Shown here: positions 35,601 through 44,600 of the stretch, in pieces | How positions within the stretch are numbered: the first letter of the stretch is position 1 | How the letters are laid out: each line of letters begins with the position of its first letter | Origin: Symsagittifera roscoffensis | Lineage: Eukaryota > Xenacoelomorpha > Acoela > Convolutidae | Reading direction: 5' to 3' | NCBI RefSeq assembly: GCF_963678635.1 | Contig: NC_087070.1 | Coordinates: 6,794,539-6,858,538 of the forward strand | DNA: 64,000 nt | Translations under genes and position numbers: made by a program | Notes under the pieces: generated by a model | The model's input: the letters and a program-made list of their open reading frames with translations, nothing else | Databases searched by the model: none | Told to the model about the DNA's origin: nothing

Positions 35601-38600
35601 AAAATCACTTTTAAATATTCAAGTTTCTAGTCGAAAAAATAGTCATTTTACAGCATATGATGAAGGAGTTCCAATGTTTTTTTTATCAATTCATATCATC
35701 AGAGCATCATTTGTATGAACATAAAAGTTTGAGAACCTTTCGAATTGAATTCTGTGGTTGATATCGAGTAAAGTGTTAAAATTATTGCAATAAGTTTTAG
35801 TGATAATTCATGTAGTTTTGAAGTTTGAAATTTAACAAACCTGTGTTGGCGCAGGAAGACTTCTTTGAACCCATAGGGGTGTCTTCAAAATCAGCCTCCA
35901 CATCCAGACTTCGAATCCCTGGAGCCACTCCGTTCTTCCCAGATCCTCGTCCCTTCATTCTTTGAGATCCAGAGCCTCCCAAAAAGTCCCCGCTTTTATC
36001 CTGGTCCATTGAATGCTGAGATGACACGTTTGACCTGTACTTCGAAGAAGGACCCAAAACTTTAGTAGATTGAACAGGAGTCGTGACATCTTCAAGAGGC
36101 GCAAGATGAGAACCAACAGAGTCCTCGTCGTCATTTTCGTCGGGATCCTGGTATGCGTTCCTCCGTCTGTTCGCTTGAGATTGTACAATAGATGCTGTTT
36201 TAACATGTTTGGGAGTCCACGGATTCTGTTCTACAAAGCCCATTGGGATTTGCTGAAGACTTCCGCCCTGAAAATCAATCTTCAATTCAAAAAAAAAATT
36301 GGCCATTCTTTCAATCCTAGAATGGTGTGCGCGAAGGACTTCTTTGACAGGGTGGGTTTTTAAACTTTTTTGGGCTTTTCTAGCAGACATCTGAACTCTG
36401 GGACTTTTGGAAGCCCTGCCGACCAAAATGTTCCCCCCTTTGTACTAACTTGAGATATCCATTTTGGTTGACGGACCCTAAAATTTTTCTTAAGGCGCCT
36501 TTGGCGCCAATATTTACTAATTTTGAGGGAAAGCACGCGCCGAAAAAAAAACGATTATTTGGTCAAAATAGGCTTCACGCAATTCTCGGCCCATGTGATT
36601 AATCTCCCAGCTAAAATTAAATGGCAAAATTTTCAATTTGTCATTGACCGCCGCAAAATTGGGACAATCACGCAGTGAAAGAAGCAAAATATTGCTTCAT
36701 TTTAACTGAATGGCAATTTTTTACTCTCTAAAAATTGACTTCCGGCTAATTTTGTCTTGTTTTTTTTGCCCATTCGGCCCTTTGAGCATGAGAATAACCT
36801 CCGATTAAGTTTTACTCATGTACTTCTTGTCATATTGTTTTATATAATTAAGATCCAACTCAAAAGTGTCGAATCTCATCAAAAGTTTCTATTAAAAAGT
36901 TCTAGGAAGGAACTTTGGATTCGGGTGTGCTTACAAGTAGTCAGAAAATGAAACCCATTACCATTTTATAACTTTTACGCCTTTTTGAATCTTTGAACTT
37001 TTTTCATAAATTCAAATTATACTAAAAAGTGTACATTAGGTTATCAGCCCCTGCAATGATGTTTGAAGTCCAAAATATGAAGCAATCGTTTTTAATATGT
37101 TTGTCCTCACTGTGAAATGAATGCATTATACTCTGTATTATACAACGCAAAACGTAGTAATGACACAAGCACGATTGGTGCTCCAATTATTCTCAAAGCA
37201 GATAGACCAAATAGCAGAAAATTTCCAAAAAGACGCCTTTCAACTTTCCAATGATGAAATTCGGAAGGAATTGCATTGCATGCAAATGCTCTTTCATCCA
37301 TTTCTACAAATTCTGCTTTTTGATTGGCCAGGGATATCCCCCCAGTATTTATTACGTCAGTAAACGGGTTTAATTTCAATTCAAAAATCTGAATGATTTA
37401 ACGAGTACTTAACAAATTTCGACAATTTAAAAGATCGATTTAAATTTTAGCGCATTCGGTGCTTCTGCCAAAAGTCTATTTCTTCTGTTTTTGCGATCAG
37501 GAATTTTTATCTAAATTCATAGCCGAAAAACTTCGTCTCTGATTAGTAGAAAAAAGTCTTGTTCCTGATTAGCCGAAAAAATAGATTGCATGCCATGCAG
37601 GTCGAATGTCGAAAGTATTCGATAATTGTGCAGTGATTTCCGCTAATTTCGAATCTACCCAGGGCTAAAAACCGGACCAAAGTCAACAATATCTTCTCCC
37701 CCCACCCGTCCCCACCCGTCAATTCAGTTTCAGGGGAAAAAGTTCACTTATGAGATGCTTTAGTAGATGCCACGGGGGGGGGGAGGGGCGGCGGCAGAGA
37801 TTGTTAAGTAGATTCCAATTAATGAAGGATGGGGGGGGGGGGGGGGTGGGATCTTATGCACAAAATGGCCCGAAATCAAAATCTTTATATCTTTTAGCTA
37901 AAATAAATGCGGCAAAATTTGATTGGCTAATATTAGCCAATCAAATTCAAGCAACATGGTCAGGCATGTCAATCAACTGTTCCAGCAGAAAAAATATTAG
38001 CCGAAGTAATTGAGAATGTGAATCTTTGTCAAATAATAAACCTAATTTCATGTTTTTTTTTGTGAAATTATACCCAAAGAAAAAAGTTCAGTTTTCAACG
38101 CGAAAAAATTTCTATCGTTTTGGTCATTTCGGCCAATAGTTTTTATCTTTAAATTTTAATTGAAATGCCGGACCATGTTGTTTGCATATGATTGGCTAAT
38201 GAACCAATCAGATTCAACCATATATTGACTTAAGATCAAGATGAAGACCCGGGGGGTGGAGTGTGACTCACGTGGAAGTGGCAGACGCATTTGCTTCTGA
38301 TCATGCTGTTCTCGTACTGCAACATCCGCAGAGTCTCGTTCAACTTCTGGTTGTCATCTTTCAGCGCCTGATTTTCCTGCAGATGGAAAAATAAAAATTA
38401 AAAATGAGACAAATTGGGTCTTGGATCTTGTTAACTATCCAAAATAACGCGAAGCAAACGACAAATAACGCACTTGGTCTCAAATTAACGAAATTTATGC
38501 GGAGAAAACAGCAAAAAAAATAGAGAAAAGATCCAGTTTTAGAATAAATTAAGTAAACTGTCTCGTTTTGACCAGTCGCACACTAATATACAGCCTTTCC

Positions 38601-41600
38601 TAGTAATGTCGATCCTCGTTTTGGCCCATGTGTGACCCACCCCCTATCTCTCCAACAATAAATAAAAGACAAGTAACAAAGTAAAAACCAAGTGAACAAT
38701 CTCCCCACGAAATCAGTTTTTAGGGGGAGAGAGAAATAGTTGTTTCCATTTTTTTGGTGTAAAATTTTTTGTTTTTAATTTCCATGATTAATTGGAGGGA
38801 GATGCATAACCAAAAAGATCCTACAAATTTTATAAATGAGAATTTAAAATTGAGTTCAACTAGATTCGCCATTTTGAACATTTTGACTAGTTTTTGAATT
38901 CAAAATTTTGCGTAAGAAGGGAAAAGAAATTTTTTTTTTGCAAAAAAGGATCGTTTATTCTTAAAAATGCTGTGCTGATATCCCGAGCGTTGAATAATTT
39001 GAGAAGTTAACAAAAAATACGAGTATAAGACAATTATAAACGCCTTTGGGCTCATATTCATGAAAATTTTCGGAATAGAACGCCAAGAAAAAAAGAACAT
39101 GAATGCTTGTATATCAGGGCGAGGCCCTGAATGTTCCGACTGAACTTTATTGCCAATTAAAAAGTTTTAGATTTAATTGACGGAATAATAAAAACAAAAG
39201 ATTTTTTTTTTTCAATTTTTTCTACAGTTTATCAACCCCACCCACATGCTATCTAAGATACAAAGGGTCTTTTTAGCGTCTTCTATTGTTTTAAAAGAAT
39301 AATTCAATATTCAATTTGGAACTCATTAATTTGCAGCTTACATGTGTTATAATGTAAATTGGCCAGTTCCCCCTTTCGAATTAGCAGACCCCTTATTTTG
39401 ATGACAAGTGAAAAATCTTTTGAAACTTGAGCTTAGGAAAACAATATCTCTCAGAAGCTGTAAACCAATTTATATCTCCAGACAAACTTTGACTTTTTAA
39501 ATAGCCTTATTTGACAAAACTTTTTTTAGCAGCCAAAAGCTATTTTTATCTTCAGATCGAAATAAAAAAATTTTTACCTGCGAATATTTAGGCTCTTTTC
39601 CAGTTCCCCCTTTCAAATTCAATTTTGAAAAGTCTATTTAACGTTGTCACAATGCAATGAAATTTGGCGTGGTGAACAAATCGACAACTGTGAACAGATT
39701 TGTTCTTCATACTTTAGAGCGTAACATCACGCATTTAGCCGTAATAACACATAAAACAAATATAAAACTCGGTATTTTGAAAAGGGGGTAAACTGGAAAA
39801 GAGCCGTTATTTATTTTCCGTAAAATTATGGAGGTTTAAAGATTGATAACTTTTTCCAATTTGAGTTATTAACGTGCGATTTATTTTGTGCTATTAACGG
39901 CTCTTAGAAATCATTCCAAATTGAATGAGGCATGCTATTTGATTTATTTAATACTAAGCTATATGCCAAATGTATTACTTTGTACTTTGCATAGCGTAAG
40001 GGGATATGATATTTGCAAAATAATCTGAAAATAAAAACTTTCAAATTTTTTTTTGAAAGTTTCGTCATTTTTTTCTAAAGCGAACTCTACACCATAGATT
40101 TTTAAGGCGCAGTGACAACATTCATGGCTCTGCCCTGATATGAACATTCTTGTTAGTATTATTGATCCACATTTGTTGTAAATTGTTCATTTTCTTTTTT
40201 CATTATTTAATTGGGTATAACCAAAAAATTAATTGATTTTGCCGATTTCGCTAGAATTTTTTTTGAAGTTTCCGAAAAACACTAATTTAAAAAAAATGAT
40301 ATTTTCTCATGACGATAGCCAAATTCTTGGAACTGATAAATGTGGAAAGGAAACATAAGTCGCATTTTAAGCAAAATAAAACAATCAAATATGTTCTTAA
40401 ACTAATTAATTAGTTAAAAAATGCTTGACCGAATAATTTTACACAAAGTTTGAGAAGTTTGAGTCATTTGCCGCCCCATAAATTGTTTCATAACGAGTCG
40501 ACATCCCTTGAAACAAGCAGGTCCGGCCAAAATTTTAGTAATTTCATTAAAGTTTTTTTAACATTTAAAACAATGTGGTCTCAAAATCGACCCATCAGAA
40601 TTCTAAAAGATTTTTTATGGAGCTAATGCGACCAAATTTTTCGGGATGCTAGGGCTAATGGGAATTTTGAATATCGGGACTGTGCTAAATAAAAAAGACG
40701 GCAGGACATTCTGTTGCTGAGCAAATAGTAAATTACGAATTATAGTTTCATATAATACAAGTTTGAACCACAGTTGAAACCAAGGACAATAGCCTAGCGT
40801 ATACACAGGACGTCCACTCGGAATCTTTGCAGGTTCGAATCCCGCCGAGGTTACTTCCTTTCTGCGTCCAATTCAAATGTGCGTGTTTTAGAAAGTAAGT
40901 ACGCTCAATAACCAGGTTCGAGCCCCCCAAATGCCCTTTTCTGTTTTGTTTAGCTTTTTGAACTAGGTTCATAAAACGGCCTTGGCCGACCTTGATTGAC
41001 AGGTTTTCGTCTGTCAAAAAAACTATGTTTTGCCAAAGTGTAAACGCACTCACACGCAAAATATGGGTGCTCTGTGACAGAATTTGAGTCTAAATGATAA
41101 ATGCAAAAAAAAAATCCGTTACTTTGTACGAAAATTGCACTTTTGAGCACTTTTCTAAACGGCCAGAAGCAACAGAGCAGCACTCATTCAGACGACAAAT
41201 TAGCTATGAAGACTTCAGATGATCTATTGGAATTTATGCAGTTTATGTTTCTCAGAAACACAATTGGGGAATTGTGAGCAGGGTCCTCTTAATTTTCCAT
41301 CAAAATCGACTGCCATCGTCACAGCTACCGTCCTATTTGCGATCAAATTGCGATCAAACAGGGCGACAGTGGTACGAACGGTAATTGAATTCAGCAAATG
41401 TTTGCGACCATCAAAACAAGCATCTAATTTTACATCTAGCTAATGCATGAAGAAGACACTATCATTTTTATGCCCAAGCAACTGATTGATGTATCAGAAT
41501 TGTTCTATGACTTGTAAAAGTTAAAAAATGACGGTGAAGCAGTATGTCCATCGTTTCCAAAAAAAAATAATTGGACCTCAAATATTAGACCCAAATATTA

Positions 41601-44600
41601 GAATTTAGAAGGACTTTTTGTTGATTGCCTTTTCATATAGGTCAACTTTGCGAGCTCTCTCAACAAAATTAAAAAATCGACTGCTGCAAACATAATCTGT
41701 GCCGCAGGAAAAGGTTTTCAAAAAGAAGCCAAAGGCACCTTTTGGGAACTTAGATAAGAAATAGCCTCTTTTTTGGCGCCCGCTCTCAGTATATTGTAAA
41801 ATTCTAGGATAATCAGCAAATAATAGATGTCGCAAAAAAGTACCAAAAGGGCAATATAACTGACAAGTTTCTTGACAACCTTTACACCCAAAAATCTAGA
41901 AATGGACGACGAGTTTTTCTGTGTTTTACCCATATTATTTCACGAGTTTGAAAACTACTCAACTATCTTTGCAAACTTGATTTGACTAAAACATAACAAA
42001 AACCTAAATTAAAAAATGAATTGGACGAGCACCGTTTAATTTTTGTGTACACCAGGTTAGGCTGGTTGTTTTAACTAATTCCGTCAAAAAAGGAAAGACA
42101 CCAGTGCCAAATCTCAACAGTGCTGAAAGACACAAATTGTACAAACTATGCCGAAATTAAAATCAAATCATTAGATTTGAGCCCATCTAGCTCTTTTTCA
42201 CATTTTGGCCTTACAAATCCGGGTGAAACATGTGAAAAATTCCGAGTAATTTTCTCTCTCGTCAATCAAATTATCGACACCCTTAGTGAATTTTGCAAAG
42301 CCTTCTAACGCAATTTTACTGTTCTAAAAAGGGGTTCCAAAGAGTATTTCAGGCGATTCTCTTGGTAATTTGCCTGCTGTACTGAATTTATGGCAAAATA
42401 GGATCTTTTGATCCTTTTCGGAGAGCTTGGTTCATCCAGAAAGAGTTGGCATACAAAATGTTCCGAATAATTCATCGGTCCAATGGATTTCAATATTTGG
42501 ACATTTCCACGGATAAAAATTGTCAAAAACATCAACCGTCCCGTGAGTACTGGATACAACCAAGCACAAAACTGGCTGATATTCACGCATATTTCTCTCA
42601 AGATTTCGACTGGAAACTGAATTATGATTTTAAGACTTATACTTTTGGAAGTCAGTCTAACAAATTTGAATATTCAGTCGGCGCGAGCTGGAAAATTAAA
42701 AACATACCCGCACTGAATAAAATGCTCCTGAATTGACTCAAGCCCGTTGTAAATTGAATTTTAATCTATCTAAATTGATCAAAACTGTACGCATTTAAAT
42801 CATAACAAAAATTACGAATCGGTTTTACTGCCTTTGTATCTACTGAAATCCATCCAAATCTTACCGAAATTAGAGTAAATAAAATTTTGGAGTATTAAAA
42901 AAAAACTGCGCGTATCAGGGTGAAGCCCTGAATGTTCGAACTGCCTTTTTAAGGGATATGCAGAAGTAGTCACATGAAATGATTCAAAAAGTCGAAATAT
43001 TATCGAAAAAAATATTATGTTTCCAGCACGGCTTGAATGCCTTATTTTGGACCCTTACTCAAATGTAATACAGATGTTTTGGATTTTTGTTCCGACTCTC
43101 ATAACGAAAGTAACGGAATATTTGTGCTCGTGTGGGTTCTTTTTCTTCGGACAAATTTTGACTTTTTAACTAGCGATTTTTGACGGAATGTGTTCTGTCA
43201 TTCGAAAGGTATTGTAGTCCTAAGCTTGAATTTGAAAAGATTTTTCACCTGTGATCATTTTTCGTACAATTATGGGGGTTTAAAGATTGCCATTTTGGCC
43301 AATTTGAGACAATTAACGCGCGATATATTTCGAGCTATTAACGCGTAAGCGGAGATTTAATCCGTAGAAATCGTTCCAAATTGGTTGAAAGGAGTTTATT
43401 TGCTTAATTGATTTGTTACTAGGAGTGAAATCAATCACTTTTTACTTTTTATGGCATGTTATAATTGTTTTCATGTTATAACTGCTCCATAGACCTTAAA
43501 AGGCAGTCGGAACATTCAGGGCTTCGCCCTTATACGAGTAGTCGTGTTTTGTAAGACAAATATTTAGGAGGTGATAATTAGTAACTTCAAAGAAATTTTT
43601 TTAAATTCGAGTTTTAAGATGAGAAAATATGATTTTTTTTCTAGTACAACATCAGCACAAGAGCTCAACAAGTCAAGAAAGTTTGTATATAATCTGTATA
43701 CAATGATAAGTTTAAACAAGAAGGATTATAATTGATTTAATCTACTTAAATATCATCAAAATAAGGCTGGGAATTTCTACTTATCGACTTTTGAATTGAG
43801 TATTTACAAGCCTTGATTCGACCATGTTTAACACATGATTCTATTTTGTTCGACACTTTTGACACTGTTTGACTCATGATTAAATTTTGTGCGACCCAAG
43901 CCTTCTTTCGAGTGCTTCAACTTTTTGTCTAAAAGCGGGCACCATTACACCGTTTTGTCGAATCATGAGTTGAGCACCCCGGATCAAGTTAACATCCCCC
44001 CCCCAAATAGACCAAATTAAGATCCTCCACCCCAGCGCTTAATTTAAATTAAATTTGCTAAGCGCTGCATGGAAAATGCTCGATTCTGATTGGCTAAAAA
44101 ATCCCAACTTAGAATTAAGTTAACATCCTCCCCCCCCCCCCCCCCCCAAACGGCTTGGGGGGGGGGGATGTTAACTTGGTCTAGCACCGTGAAAGAAAAA
44201 ATTCTAGAATTAAGTCTTTTTAGAATTCATTTAAATTAGTTTTCTTGGCATAAATTTTAGGTCAATTCAAATCGATTTTTAGTCAATGTAAATCAATATT
44301 TTTGTATAAATCTTTTTTTTGTCAATTAATTGGCTTTCAGCTTTCAATGTCAGTGCGGGTGTCAACGCATGCAGGTTCAGATATCGTGTTTCAAATACTA
44401 CTGCTATTTCATGCAGTTTTGTTCTAACTACTCGACTTCTAAGCAATGATTGCGACTTACGCTTAGCAAATGACTGAATAAGGCTAGTTGCCTTTGTTTC
44501 TGTTCCTAAAAATGGTTAAACACTCCATTAATTTATCAGGAATAATTGTTATTGTAGAATCGAACTCATTAATGAACTAAAAATAAATAAAAATTGAAAA

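Noticed and set aside
35955-36206. Alternative minus-strand frame over liprin exon 4
   Set aside because: Overlaps the exon in another frame; only the frame joined to exons 3 and 5 keeps the reading frame.
37107-37379. 90-codon minus-strand frame with a hydrophobic segment
   Set aside because: Lies in AT-rich intron, does not fit phases of neighbouring liprin exons and has no domain signal.
42446-42736. 96-codon plus-strand frame in a liprin intron
   Set aside because: No recognised motif, no clear splice sites or start context; could be a pseudogene piece but cannot be supported.
43983-44180. Possible CRISPR-like or satellite structure from C-runs
   Set aside because: Only two or three homopolymer-bearing words in inverted order; no regular spacer structure, and the genome is animal.
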